This document shows, one piece after another, positions 1 to 7,972 of a DNA stretch of 64,000 nt. The notes beneath the pieces are model-generated. The model did no database searches. It had not been told where the DNA came from and was given only the letters and a program-made list of their open reading frames with translations. The stretch comes from Rhodovarius crocodyli (GTDB lineage: Bacteria > Pseudomonadota > Alphaproteobacteria > Acetobacterales > Acetobacteraceae), in contig CAMDJV010000017.1 of assembly GCA_945901085.1 (NCBI GenBank), positions 1-64,000 of the forward strand, in the 5' to 3' direction. The position numbers and the translations under genes were made by a program. Positions within the stretch are counted from its first letter, which is position 1. Each line of letters begins with the position of its first letter.

Positions 1-254
1 GGGAAAAGTCCCGGCCGGCCGCTCGCCGGCGGCTCGAAGCGCAGCGCGCTGCCAAGCGCCGCCGCATCGGCCTCCACGATCACCAGATCCGCCTCGCCGG
101 CGCGGTGTTTTGCCGCGGTGGCGCGCAATTGGCCGGCGGTGGAGAAATGCAGAAAGCCGTCGCGCCGGTCATCTTCGCTGCCGGTATAGGCCCCGGCCTT
201 TTCGGCGGCCGCCCAATCGGTGCGGCGCACAAGGGTGTAGATATGGCGTTCCAT
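1..254 (-). CDS. DUF952 family protein (partial, 3' end outside window)
   Basis: This is the N-terminal part of a DUF952 protein, read from the ATG at 254 and running off the window edge after about 84 codons. The translation starts MERHIYTLVRRTDW and contains the family's typical GFLHFSTAGQL stretch and the leucine/valine-rich segment after it. DUF952 proteins are small (about 110-120 residues), cytoplasmic, and have no firmly established function. An AAGG-type ribosome binding site lies just before the ATG. Only 8 bp separate it from the stop codon of the hydrolase at 263-694, so it could be co-transcribed with the phage-like cassette. I regard it as a host gene because it has no phage association that I know of; in many alphaproteobacteria it sits near pyrD, which would lie outside this window. 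Confidence 0.85.
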   Translation of the reverse strand, partial: MERHIYTLVRRTDWAAAEKAGAYTGSEDDRRDGFLHFSTAGQLRATAAKHRAGEADLVIVEADAAALGSALRFEPPASGRPGLF

Positions 255-262
255 GCCGCCTT

Positions 263-694
263 TCACGCCGCCAGGCGATAGAGCGCAAGCCCCCCGGCCT
301 CGGCCAGCGGCATGCGGCCCACCGCCCAGCCCGGCAGGCTTTGGGCCTTGTGCCAATGGGTGGCGCCCGGCGCCATATCGGGCAGGGCGCCGGCCAGGGC
401 ACGGGCCGCCACCCGGCGGCACATGGCCAGATGGGCATTCTCCGGCCCCGCCCCCCAGGCCGCGCCGCCGGGGTGCCAGCAGCCGAACTGGAAGGGAGCG
501 CGGCAGACCGCGACGATCATCGCCGGGCCATCCTGGGCCAGCGTCCCTTGGGCAAAGCGCAGCCGGGCCTCATCGCAGGCCATGGCCATGCGGGCGCGGC
601 GCAGCACGAGGGCGGCCAGCGCCTCCACGCCGCGCAGCGCGCAGCCCGCGGCCTCGGCATGCAGGGTGCGGGCGAGAATCTCGGTGGGGTTCAT
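263..694 (-). CDS. SleB-type cell wall hydrolase (lysis gene of particle cassette)
   Basis: A 143-residue protein of the SleB cell wall hydrolase family. Family features visible are the N-terminal ARTLHAEAAG segment with the putative catalytic glutamate, followed by a helix GVEALAALVLRRAR and the FQFGCWHP motif near residue 70, which matches the FSCW-N signature of the family. Such enzymes cleave peptidoglycan; phages and gene transfer agents use them for release or entry. There is no signal peptide, so export would need a holin-like partner, and the gene upstream (691-984) encodes a small membrane protein that could fill this role. The start ATG overlaps the stop of that gene as ATGA, indicating translational coupling. 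It is the last gene of the cassette before the host DUF952 gene. Confidence 0.8.
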   Translation of the reverse strand: MNPTEILARTLHAEAAGCALRGVEALAALVLRRARMAMACDEARLRFAQGTLAQDGPAMIVAVCRAPFQFGCWHPGGAAWGAGPENAHLAMCRRVAARALAGALPDMAPGATHWHKAQSLPGWAVGRMPLAEAGGLALYRLAA

Positions 695-984
695 CGGCGG
701 GTGGCTTCCTCGAGTTTTTCTTCGATACGGATGAGGTGATCGGTGATGCGCTGATCCACGCCGCGCATGAGCGAGAGCGGCACGTAGCTGCGCGCCACCT
801 CCAGCTTGAAGGCGGCCAATTCATCGCGGGTGCGGGCCAGCCCATCGGTCTGCCGCAGGTCGCCGCGCTCGATGCGCCGGTCCAATTCGCGCCGGATGCC
901 ATGCAGCATGCAGAACAGCACGATGAGCATTTTGGTCTGCAACACCATGACGATCAGGGCTGGGGGGATTTCGGGGGAATTCAT
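691..984 (-). CDS. small membrane-anchored protein, holin/spanin candidate
   Basis: A 97-residue protein with one hydrophobic segment at about residues 8-28 (PALIVMVLQTKMLIVLFCML) followed by a charged, probably helical C-terminal part that ends in a glutamate/lysine-rich coiled-coil-like stretch. I do not recognise a family. Its position between the large terminase and a cell wall hydrolase, and its coupling to the hydrolase by an ATGA overlap, suggest a lysis role such as a holin or a spanin-like factor, as found after the terminase genes of T7-like phages. That role is inferred from size, topology and neighbours only. The frame is intact and codon use resembles the neighbouring genes. Confidence 0.65.
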   Translation of the reverse strand: MNSPEIPPALIVMVLQTKMLIVLFCMLHGIRRELDRRIERGDLRQTDGLARTRDELAAFKLEVARSYVPLSLMRGVDQRITDHLIRIEEKLEEATRR

Positions 985-1021
985 GTTAAGCTTCTCCAGT
1001 CAGGGCCGGGGGCCTTGAGCG

Positions 1022-1312
1022 ATGCCGGGGGGCTTTGGGGTGAATTGGAACGAGCCTTATCTTGAAACCTGCTGCCGCTCGGCGCTGCACCGGCTTTTGC
1101 TGGTGGCGGCGCTGGGGCGGCCGGATGGCCTGAAGGATGGGCCATGCCTGGCGAGGCTGGCCGGCATGGGCTTGGCCGCGCCCAGGGCGGATGGGCGATG
1201 GGAGATCACCGCCCTCGGCCAGGCGCGCCATGGCGAGTTGGTCAATCCCCACCGCGCCAGGAAGGCGGGCGGGGCGGCGGCGGCAGGCGGGGCAGGCGCA
1301 CCGGCTCGCTGA
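1022..1312 (+). CDS. possible small winged-helix-like protein, antisense to cassette
   Basis: A 96-residue frame on the strand opposite to the cassette, filling the 257-bp gap between the large terminase and the small membrane protein. The middle part (residues about 10-75, ending in WEITALGQARHGELV) looks like the end of a small helix-turn-helix protein of the type often annotated as hypothetical in alphaproteobacterial phages. The last part is an alanine/glycine-rich tail that overlaps the 3' end of the terminase gene by 71 bp in antisense. The start could be the ATG at 1022 or the GTG at 1040. The opposite orientation is odd, and no clear ribosome binding site is present, so this is a tentative call. 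Confidence 0.4.
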   Translation: MPGGFGVNWNEPYLETCCRSALHRLLLVAALGRPDGLKDGPCLARLAGMGLAAPRADGRWEITALGQARHGELVNPHRARKAGGAAAAGGAGAPAR

Positions 1313-2678
1313 GGATCAGCCCGGCGATCGCATCGAGCGCGTCATCGCGCGCCGCCTTATCCTCGGGCCGCCATTCGGCCATTTCATCGGGCAGCGGCCC
1401 GGCCATCACCCGCTCATGTGCGAGCAGCCGCCGTGCGGCCAGCAGCGGGTCGAGGGCGGCGAGGATGCGCTCATGCTTGGCGCGGCGGCTGACATGCTCG
1501 CGCACATGGCAGGCGACCCGCGCCTGGGCGAGGGCGCGGCGCAGCATGGCGGGCAGGAACTTGCCGATGCCATTGGTCTCGACATGCACGGCGGGCAAAT
1601 GCAGCTCCGCGGCGATGGCGGCCACCCGGTTGCATTGCTGGGTTGCGCTGTCCTCGGCCTGGTTCGGGTCATGCGTCAGCCAGGTGAGGCTATGCAGGTA
1701 GTAATGGCCCTCGGCATCGGTATAGGCGGCGGCCAGGACGGAGCCATCGCCACCATCGGGCCGGCCGAAGGCGGGGTCCCAGAAGCCACCGCCTGAGACC
1801 ATGCGCCGGCCCATCAGATGCAGCTGCGCTAGGCCATTGGCCTCGCGGTAATCGGGCTCGGCGCGGTAATGGATGATCAGGGCCGGGTCGAGGCGCAGAT
1901 GGGCATCGCGCACCGCGCGCAGCTGCATCTGCCGGGCGAAATGCAGCGGGCCCACCCGCAGCCGCAGCGCCTCGATGCTGGGGGCTGGGAAGCGCTCGGG
2001 CCAGGCGCTGCGGCCTTGGCTGTCGAGCAGCGGCATGGCCAGGCGGTGATAGCCCGCCAGCAGCGGCTCATCGGCGATGCGGTAGATGCTCTGCGTGGTG
2101 TGCGGCGTGCCGACGAAGATTTGCGTGCCACCGGGCACGAGCACGAATTCGCACTCGGCCAGGCGCTCGCGCATATCTTCGCGCTTGGCCTGGGTGTCGC
2201 AATTGCCGGCGACCTCGACATCATCGCAGATGATCATCTCGGCCCGCGCGCCGGTGATATTGCCGGTGAGCCCCTGCGCCAGCATCGAGGGGTCGCGCAG
2301 CACGCCGCGGCGGGCCACGGTGAAGCGATCGGCGGCCCAGGCATCTTCGCCATCGGGCAGCAAATGCTCGCAGAGCGGGTGGCGCTCGATGATGCGCCGA
2401 ACCTGGCTGACCATCTTGCCGGCCAACGCCTGATCGGCCGCCAGCACCAAAATCCGCGCCTCGGGGTTGCGCTGCAGCCACCAGGCACAAAACAGCCCCA
2501 CCAGGGAGGATTTGCCCGAGCCGCGAAAGGCCATCAGCAGCAGCCGATGATCGCCCGCCGCCACCCTCGTATCGCACCAGCGCGCGATGCGGCGGTGATG
2601 TGCGGGCGTGCCCATGCCCTGCGTCTCATTCCAGACCCAGACGAATTCAATGAAGTCACTCTTGGGCTTCGGTGTCAT
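1242..2678 (-). CDS. phage terminase large subunit (T7 gp19-like)
   Basis: A 478-residue DNA-packaging motor. The N-terminal ATPase domain has a Walker A motif FRGSGKSS at residues 51-58 and a Walker B motif MIICDD at about 148-153. The C-terminal nuclease domain shows FWDPAFG near residue 300, HVETNGIG near 360 and a late aspartate pair in KAARDDALDAI near 445, the acidic residues expected for RNase H-fold terminase nucleases. The enzyme threads DNA into procapsids through the portal and cuts it. The start ATG at 2678 was chosen because the upstream extension of the frame is antisense to the tail fibre gene; GGAG lies about 10 bp before it. It overlaps the TerS candidate by 23 bp. All key motifs are intact, so packaging capability seems preserved. 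Confidence 0.92.
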   Translation of the reverse strand: MTPKPKSDFIEFVWVWNETQGMGTPAHHRRIARWCDTRVAAGDHRLLLMAFRGSGKSSLVGLFCAWWLQRNPEARILVLAADQALAGKMVSQVRRIIERHPLCEHLLPDGEDAWAADRFTVARRGVLRDPSMLAQGLTGNITGARAEMIICDDVEVAGNCDTQAKREDMRERLAECEFVLVPGGTQIFVGTPHTTQSIYRIADEPLLAGYHRLAMPLLDSQGRSAWPERFPAPSIEALRLRVGPLHFARQMQLRAVRDAHLRLDPALIIHYRAEPDYREANGLAQLHLMGRRMVSGGGFWDPAFGRPDGGDGSVLAAAYTDAEGHYYLHSLTWLTHDPNQAEDSATQQCNRVAAIAAELHLPAVHVETNGIGKFLPAMLRRALAQARVACHVREHVSRRAKHERILAALDPLLAARRLLAHERVMAGPLPDEMAEWRPEDKAARDDALDAIAGLILSEPVRLPRLPPPPRPPSWRGGD

Positions 2679-2970
2679 CCGATGTGATCTCCGGTCTGTC
2701 ACCCGCCAGCGCGCGGCGGGCATGGGTGAGCATGGCGGTGTGCTGGTCCTGGTTGTTCTGAGCGGTGCCTCCATCGAGTTTGAGCAGCGCGTCGATATGG
2801 GTGATGGCGGCGCGGGCTGCGGTGTGGCGGGCGAGGAAGGCCCGGGCGTGATCGGGGTCCTGGGATGCGATATCGGCATGCAGGAAGGCGAGGTATTCGG
2901 CGAAGACGTGACGGGCCTGGGCGGCGATATCGACACCCAGGCCCTTTTGCCTGCGGCGGCGGGGGAGCAT
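2656..2970 (-). CDS. TerS candidate (small terminase-like protein)
   Basis: A 104-residue, mostly helical protein with an arginine/lysine-rich start (MLPRRRRQKG) and an acidic C-terminus. I cannot assign it to a family by motif. Its size and its position immediately upstream of, and overlapping, the large terminase match the small terminase subunit of T7-like phages (gp18), which recognises DNA and regulates the packaging motor. The overlap of 23 bp with the terminase gene implies translational coupling. It begins 7 bp after the stop of the tail fibre gene. In a domesticated particle, relaxed TerS specificity would lead to packaging of host DNA, so this protein is worth testing; the function given here is positional inference. 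Confidence 0.6.
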   Translation of the reverse strand: MLPRRRRQKGLGVDIAAQARHVFAEYLAFLHADIASQDPDHARAFLARHTAARAAITHIDALLKLDGGTAQNNQDQHTAMLTHARRALAGDRPEITSDDTEAQE

Positions 2971-2977
2971 GCGCCGC

Positions 2978-5353
2978 CTAGACCCGAGGTTTTACGGCGC
3001 GGACATACAGCGTGCCGGCATCGATGGTGATGCTGCCGCCGCTGATGTTTTGCGCGGTGACACGCAGTTGATCGGCGCCGGCGGTGCCGCCCACAGCGGC
3101 GTGGAAGATCACGCCGCCATTCTGGAAGCCGGCGGTCTTGGCAAAACTCGCATTGACAAAATCGCCCTGGCGCAGGCCTGGCAGCGTCACGTCGCGCGTG
3201 GCGGTGGCATTGGCGGCCAGGGCGGGTATCGTCCAGCCGGTATCGGTGGCGGTGTATTCGCGCACACCCCAGCGGCGGCTGCCACCGAAGAGCACCGTGG
3301 GGGCATAGATGGCGGGGGTGTAGAGCCGGAGCGCCGTGATCACCGCGCTGGGCGAACCGCCACGCACGCCGATCAGCGCGAAGCGCGCATCTCCATGCAG
3401 GGTGACACGTTGCAGCTGGTTGACGGCATAGCCACCGGAGAGGCTGTCCAGATTGGCATTGCCCTCCCACCACATGGTGGGCGAGCTGACCCAGAGCGCG
3501 TTCATATTGGAGAAGAGCAGCGATGAGGTGACGCCCAGCACATTCTCCGATGCATCGAATTGCTGGATGACGGGGCGCAATTCGCTGCCCTCTGCGGCGA
3601 TGAAGAACTCCTTGCATTGCGCGCAATCCACCACGAAGCCCAGGGCGCGCGAGGTGGGGATGCCGATGCTCTCGGCATTGAGGATGAAGTTGTTAAGGCC
3701 GGCAAAGCATAAGCCATCCAGGGTGGTGGGCGCGCCCGCGGGGTTGCCGGAGAGCACGGCCATGCCTTCAAAGCCCACCCCGCCCGGACCATCGATGGTC
3801 TGGCGGAAGGCGCGGGTGCGGATATTGGCGGCCTCGGCGATCAGCCGGGGCGTGGCATGCGCGGCTGCGGCCTGGTGCAGCGACAGGACGCTCGCCCCGG
3901 CGCGGGTCGCGCCATTGGGGTAATGCACGCCATTGCCGGTGAAGCCATAGGTGCCGGTATAGCCGACCTCATAGAGGCAATCATTCGCGCCGCCGGTGTG
4001 GCGCGCCACATATTCGCTGCATTGCTCCATGCGGATGGAGCGCGCGGTGATGCAGCGCGCATCGGCCACATCGACCAGGAAGGGGATGGCATCCACGCTG
4101 CCCGGGGTGCCATGGCGCTGCAATTCGAAGGCGGGGCCGAGGAAGAGGTGCTGATTGTGCCGGTCATAGCCGCCATCGGCGCAGGAGAAGCGCACGCCAA
4201 AGCGGCCGATGGTAGGGTTCACCCCCGAGGCCACGGCGAAATGCCCACCCAGATAGGTGATGGAATTGTTCCAGCCGGCGGCGCTGCCGGTGCGCACATC
4301 GAGGCCGATCTTGTTATTGGCGATGCGGCCCAGATGCAGGGTGCTATCTTCAAAGCCGCGCTGGTCGCCCAGGCTGCGCAGGCCAATTGTGAAGCCCTCG
4401 GCCTGCAAAATCTCGACATGGCTGGCATCGAGGTTGCGCAGCACAATGCCGATATCGGCCTCGTCGGACCAGTCGGACTGGCTGGCGCGCAACACCCGCA
4501 AGCCCTCATAGCGGCGATTGGCATTGCGTACCTCGCCGCCGCTGCCCAGGGTGAGCGCCGCCTGGCCATCCGGCCCGGCATAGAGGATGACCCCGCGCAT
4601 GGTCAGCCCCGCCGCATCGCCTGGCAGGTTGAGCGCCATGGTGGTGCGATGGGTGCCCTCACCGATGAAGAGGTGCTTGCCGCTGGCCGCGGCGGCATTC
4701 ATGGCCGCCTGCAGGGCCAGGCCATCATCGGTGGCGCCATTGCCGGTGGAGCCGAAATCGCGGGCCGACAGGGTCTCGGAGAATTTATCCTCGGCACTGC
4801 GCGGCACCGCGCCGGGATAGGCGCTGGTGATGGTGCCACCCTGGGGGAAGACAGTGATATCGCCCGTTGCATCGAAGCCCAAAATCCGGTTGGCGCGGGC
4901 TTCGGCCAGGGGCAGCACGGTGGCGGCGTATTCCGAGGGGTCAAGGCGGATCGTCCCGCTCAACCCATCCTGTGCCTCCTGCAGGGCGGCCACCTGATAA
5001 TCGAGTTCGTCGTTCAGGATGCGCGCGCGCAGCACGCCATTCTGCTGGAAATCGGTGTTGCGTAGGATCTTCAGATGGCGGCGGAGGGTGATGCGCGTTC
5101 CAGCCCCGGGCGGCTGGTCGAACAGCACCTGGCCCCCTTCGGAGAGCCCGGCGCCGGTGATGGAAAAGCCGGTGAAGACCAGCAACCCGTTCAGCCGCAC
5201 CTCGAGGTCGGCGCTGCTGAAGATCGGGAAGGGGTAGGTGAAGGCGGTTTGCACGCCATTCGCGGCGTATTGGATGCGCGGCGCGACATCGCCGTTGCGG
5301 CTGTGGTCGGCCAGGGTCGGCTCGGCTCCTGAGGGATTGCGGTTGGCGGGCAA
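2978..5353 (-). CDS. tail fibre/spike protein with T7-like anchor and pectate-lyase-like domain
   Basis: A 791-residue structural protein. Residues about 26-130 (RIQYAANGVQTAFTYPFPIF and the following beta-rich part up to a helix ending LDYQVAALQEAQDG) match the N-terminal particle-binding domain of T7 gp17-type tail fibres. Residues about 198-225 (DFGSTGNGATDDGLALQ) are the start of a pectate-lyase-3/right-handed beta-helix domain typical of phage tail spikes, followed by a long beta-rich region. The protein would bind, and perhaps degrade, surface polysaccharide. The frame opens at a TTG at 5353 with no strong ribosome binding site; an internal start is possible. Longer than T7 gp17 (553 residues) because of the beta-helix. 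The array of 80-bp repeats lies immediately upstream. Confidence 0.85.
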   Translation of the reverse strand: MPANRNPSGAEPTLADHSRNGDVAPRIQYAANGVQTAFTYPFPIFSSADLEVRLNGLLVFTGFSITGAGLSEGGQVLFDQPPGAGTRITLRRHLKILRNTDFQQNGVLRARILNDELDYQVAALQEAQDGLSGTIRLDPSEYAATVLPLAEARANRILGFDATGDITVFPQGGTITSAYPGAVPRSAEDKFSETLSARDFGSTGNGATDDGLALQAAMNAAAASGKHLFIGEGTHRTTMALNLPGDAAGLTMRGVILYAGPDGQAALTLGSGGEVRNANRRYEGLRVLRASQSDWSDEADIGIVLRNLDASHVEILQAEGFTIGLRSLGDQRGFEDSTLHLGRIANNKIGLDVRTGSAAGWNNSITYLGGHFAVASGVNPTIGRFGVRFSCADGGYDRHNQHLFLGPAFELQRHGTPGSVDAIPFLVDVADARCITARSIRMEQCSEYVARHTGGANDCLYEVGYTGTYGFTGNGVHYPNGATRAGASVLSLHQAAAAHATPRLIAEAANIRTRAFRQTIDGPGGVGFEGMAVLSGNPAGAPTTLDGLCFAGLNNFILNAESIGIPTSRALGFVVDCAQCKEFFIAAEGSELRPVIQQFDASENVLGVTSSLLFSNMNALWVSSPTMWWEGNANLDSLSGGYAVNQLQRVTLHGDARFALIGVRGGSPSAVITALRLYTPAIYAPTVLFGGSRRWGVREYTATDTGWTIPALAANATATRDVTLPGLRQGDFVNASFAKTAGFQNGGVIFHAAVGGTAGADQLRVTAQNISGGSITIDAGTLYVRAVKPRV

Positions 5354-5385
5354 TGGCCCGGCCCATGCCCGAAGTTGCGGATCAA

Positions 5386-5627
5386 AAAGGGGGGTCTAGG
5401 GGGGACCCTGTCCCCCCTTCGCCCGGCGCGGGAGGGTTGGCGTGGCGGCTGCCGTGCCGGGCGACAAAGGGGGGTCTAGGGGGGACCCTGTCCCCCCTTC
5501 GCCCGGCGCGGGAGGGTTGGCTTGGCGGCTGCCGCGCCGGGCGACAAAAAGGGGGGTCTAGGGGGGACCCTGTCCCCCCTTCGCCCGGCGCGGGAGGGTT
5601 GGCGTGGCGGCTGCCGCGCCGGGCGAC
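5386..5627. repeat. three tandem 80-bp units, each with two hairpins
   Basis: Three head-to-tail copies: 5386-5465, 5466-5547 (two extra A) and 5548-5627. Copies differ at only a few bases. Each unit contains a G/C-tract hairpin with arms GGGGGGAC and GTCCCCCC around CCT, and a second hairpin with 12-bp arms CGCCCGGCGCGG and CCGCGCCGGGCG; copy 1 carries a single T in the second arm that still allows a G-U pair. Directly after the array a 14-bp element GCGACAAATTGCTA occurs twice. The array lies in the gap between the gp14-like gene and the tail fibre gene, in which nothing else was found. Confidence 0.95.
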
Positions 5628-5649
5628 AAATTGCTAATGCGACAAATTG

Positions 5650-6090
5650 CTACTGCAACAAATTGTTCAGCGCGCCGCCAAAACTCCGCCCTGCACGGAT
5701 AATGCTTGTGAGATTGGCTTCAGGGTTCAGCAGCGAGGCGCGGCCGGAAGCAAGCTGGGCGCGAAACACCGTATCGGAGGCAGTGGCCGCCGCCGCCGCA
5801 TCGGAGGTCAGCCCGTTGGTGATGGCTGCGGCAGAGCCATCATCGGGCGCCACACCCGATGAGGCGAGCCTCGCGCGGGTTGAGGCGATGTTGCGCGCGA
5901 GCTGCAATTGGCGGTTCCTGACCTCGGCCTGCTGCTGGGCGATGAGCTGGTTCTGCCGCTGCACCTCCACCGCCTGACTGGCCTCGGCCTGGGCGAGCTG
6001 GGTGGCGCGTTGGGCCTGCCGGGCGCGCTGTTGCGCGTAGATGGTGGCACCCGAGCCCAGCAGGGTGCCGATGGAAGAGAGTGCGGCCAT
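5650..6090 (-). CDS. internal virion-like protein (T7 gp14 position)
   Basis: A 146-residue protein with a glycine-rich hydrophobic N-terminus (ALSSIGTLLGSGATIYAQQ), a long glutamine/alanine-rich coiled coil at about residues 20-75, and a conserved-looking stretch RARLASSGVAPDDGSA followed by an alanine-rich helix. This pattern is characteristic of podovirus internal core proteins of the gp14 type, which form part of the ejection apparatus in the outer membrane. T7 gp14 is somewhat longer (196 residues). The gene overlaps the stop of the gp12-like gene by one base (TGATG). The large core proteins gp15 and gp16 that should follow it are missing, so this is the only ejection-type protein in the cassette. 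Assignment is by architecture and position. Confidence 0.65.
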   Translation of the reverse strand: MAALSSIGTLLGSGATIYAQQRARQAQRATQLAQAEASQAVEVQRQNQLIAQQQAEVRNRQLQLARNIASTRARLASSGVAPDDGSAAAITNGLTSDAAAAATASDTVFRAQLASGRASLLNPEANLTSIIRAGRSFGGALNNLLQ

Positions 6091-7970
6091 CAGGTGGTGA
6101 TCCTCATCTCGGTAGTGATGGAAAGCAGGGTGAGCGGCAGGGGCGTGTCATCGGCGATGCGCCACAGCGGCTGGGTGGCGTCGCGCCGCCAGCCCAGGGC
6201 GCGCAGCCGGGCATCGCCAGTGAAGAGCACCGGTGGCGCATCGAGCAGGGCGGTATCGAAGCGGCGGAAGGGCAAGCTCTGCGGCCCGCGGCCAAGATCC
6301 ACCGCCAGGCTCGCGGTATTGAGCAGCCGGAAGGTGATCGAAATCAGCCGCAGCGGCGTGGCGCGCATGCCCATCGCGCCCCCCAGATCAACCGGCAAGG
6401 GTTCGATCACATGGCTGAAGCGCAGCCCGATCTGCACCCTATGCGCCGGCTCATCGAGGGTGATGGTGCCGGCATTGACCAGCTTATCCTGCACCGGCGC
6501 GCCATCGGCCAGCACGCCCACTTCCTGGCCTTCCAGATGCGCAAGCCCGCTCCACGCCGCCGCCGCATTGGCCATGCTGCCGGTCAATGCTGCATCCAGC
6601 GCCAAGGTGTCATCGAAGCGCTCCAGCCGCTGTCTGCCCGCGCGTTCGACCACGGCCCAGATGGTGCCCTCAATATCGGCCAAGGCGCGGAACATCCCAT
6701 TGGTCTGTTGGCCCGACCAGGCCAGCACCTGCTCGGTGCGGTAGAGGGTGAGGGTGGCGAGGCTGCCATCTTCCATCGCCACATGCAGCAGCCGGCGCAG
6801 CTGGTCATAGGCCAAGCTGATGGGCGTGTGCATGAGATGGGCCGCCACCAGCGCCAGGTCATTGGCCTGATAGGCCTGCTGGATATCGGTATAGGTGAAT
6901 TCATAAATGCCGCGGCCGCTGCGGGCGGCGAAGATCGTGCTGCCATCCACATCCACCGGCTGCACCAGCCGCGCCACCGGGCTGCCGATGCGCGTCTGCC
7001 GGGTGAGCTGGATGGAGGATGGCGTGAGCGGGTCGCCGCTCACCATCCATTCGCCGCCCGAGGTGAAGACCTGCAGGTTGCGGCCGGAGAAGACGCCACG
7101 AATGGCATTCACCTGGTCGCTCATCAGGCCAAAGCTGATCGCCTCATCATCCAGCCCGGTGCCGGTGGAGAAATTATACAGATCACCAGTGCGCGACAGC
7201 CATAGCCGGTTCGGCAGATCACGCGAGCCGCCGATCACCAGCCTGTCCTGATGAAAACAGACGCAGACCGGCCAGCCGCGCAGCGTGCTGAGCGCGCCTT
7301 CCTCCCAATCAAAGGTGGCGGTGGTGCCGGGTAGCGTGTCCAGCACCTGGCCGCTCACCTGGGTTGTGGAGAGCACGGCGGCGATATCCACCCGCTGGCC
7401 ACCAATGCGCAGCCTTGTATGGGCATGCTCGGCGCTGAAGACGGGGGCCGAGGCGGTGATGGTGATGCTGCCCGTCACCGCGCTGGGGGTGAGGGATATA
7501 TCGAGGGCGGCGAAGCGATAGGTCGGCACCTCGGTGAATGGCCAATTGCCGATCGTCCAACTGCTATGGCTGCTGCGGGTGATGCGCAGCGGCGCCAGAT
7601 CAGGGTGGCAGATCAGCAGCGTATCGGCGCTCTGGGTATGGGCCAATTGCGGCAGCATCGCCTCCGTCCAGGGGGCGGCCAGCGAGGTGACCTCCGCATC
7701 GCCCATGAAGACCTGCAGCCGGGCGTGGCTGAGCACCAGCAGATAGGTCTGCTCGGTGTTGAACTCAAAGCCGATCAGCCTCGCCGGTCCGGGCAGGGTG
7801 GCGATATGGCGCAGCCCCGGCCGGCGGGTGAGCCCGCCGGTTGATTGGATGAAGACATTGCGCAAGAGCCCCGCCCCATTGGCATAGGCCCGCGTGTCCG
7901 GGCGGCCCAGCATGTCGGGCGAGAGTTCGCCGGCGGTGAAGTTCGATTTGAAGGCGCGGCTGGCGGACAT
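6090..7970 (-). CDS. tail tubular protein B-like nozzle protein (T7 gp12-like)
   Basis: A 626-residue beta-rich protein. It begins with the typical NFTAGELSPDMLGRPDTRAY...GLLRNVFIQSTGGLTRRPG signature of podovirus gp12-family nozzle proteins and contains PNRLWLSRTGDLYNF near residue 265, the hallmark of the central beta-propeller. These proteins form the hexameric tail nozzle that closes the DNA channel and binds the fibres. T7 gp12 is 794 residues, so this is a shorter family member. The start ATG at 7970 is preferred over an upstream TTG at 7976 because GAGGGG sits six bases before it. It follows the gp11-like gene after 2 bp, and its stop shares a base with the start of the gp14-like gene, all consistent with one operon. 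Confidence 0.85.
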   Translation of the reverse strand: MSASRAFKSNFTAGELSPDMLGRPDTRAYANGAGLLRNVFIQSTGGLTRRPGLRHIATLPGPARLIGFEFNTEQTYLLVLSHARLQVFMGDAEVTSLAAPWTEAMLPQLAHTQSADTLLICHPDLAPLRITRSSHSSWTIGNWPFTEVPTYRFAALDISLTPSAVTGSITITASAPVFSAEHAHTRLRIGGQRVDIAAVLSTTQVSGQVLDTLPGTTATFDWEEGALSTLRGWPVCVCFHQDRLVIGGSRDLPNRLWLSRTGDLYNFSTGTGLDDEAISFGLMSDQVNAIRGVFSGRNLQVFTSGGEWMVSGDPLTPSSIQLTRQTRIGSPVARLVQPVDVDGSTIFAARSGRGIYEFTYTDIQQAYQANDLALVAAHLMHTPISLAYDQLRRLLHVAMEDGSLATLTLYRTEQVLAWSGQQTNGMFRALADIEGTIWAVVERAGRQRLERFDDTLALDAALTGSMANAAAAWSGLAHLEGQEVGVLADGAPVQDKLVNAGTITLDEPAHRVQIGLRFSHVIEPLPVDLGGAMGMRATPLRLISITFRLLNTASLAVDLGRGPQSLPFRRFDTALLDAPPVLFTGDARLRALGWRRDATQPLWRIADDTPLPLTLLSITTEMRITT

Positions 7971-7972
7971 GC

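Noticed and set aside
986-1252. Minus-strand 88-codon frame between terminase and the small membrane protein
   Set aside because: Composition is arginine/proline/glutamine-rich without structure, typical of a shadow frame; the plus-strand frame looks more protein-like.
3857-5065. Long plus-strand frame opposite the tail fibre gene (402 codons), and similar ones at 10,593-11,741, 37,668-39,863 and 53,842-56,391
   Set aside because: These are antisense shadows of convincing genes; they have biased composition and no recognisable motifs, as expected in GC-rich DNA.
5386-5627. The 80-bp array as a CRISPR
   Set aside because: The units are directly adjacent with no unique spacers and no cas genes are present.
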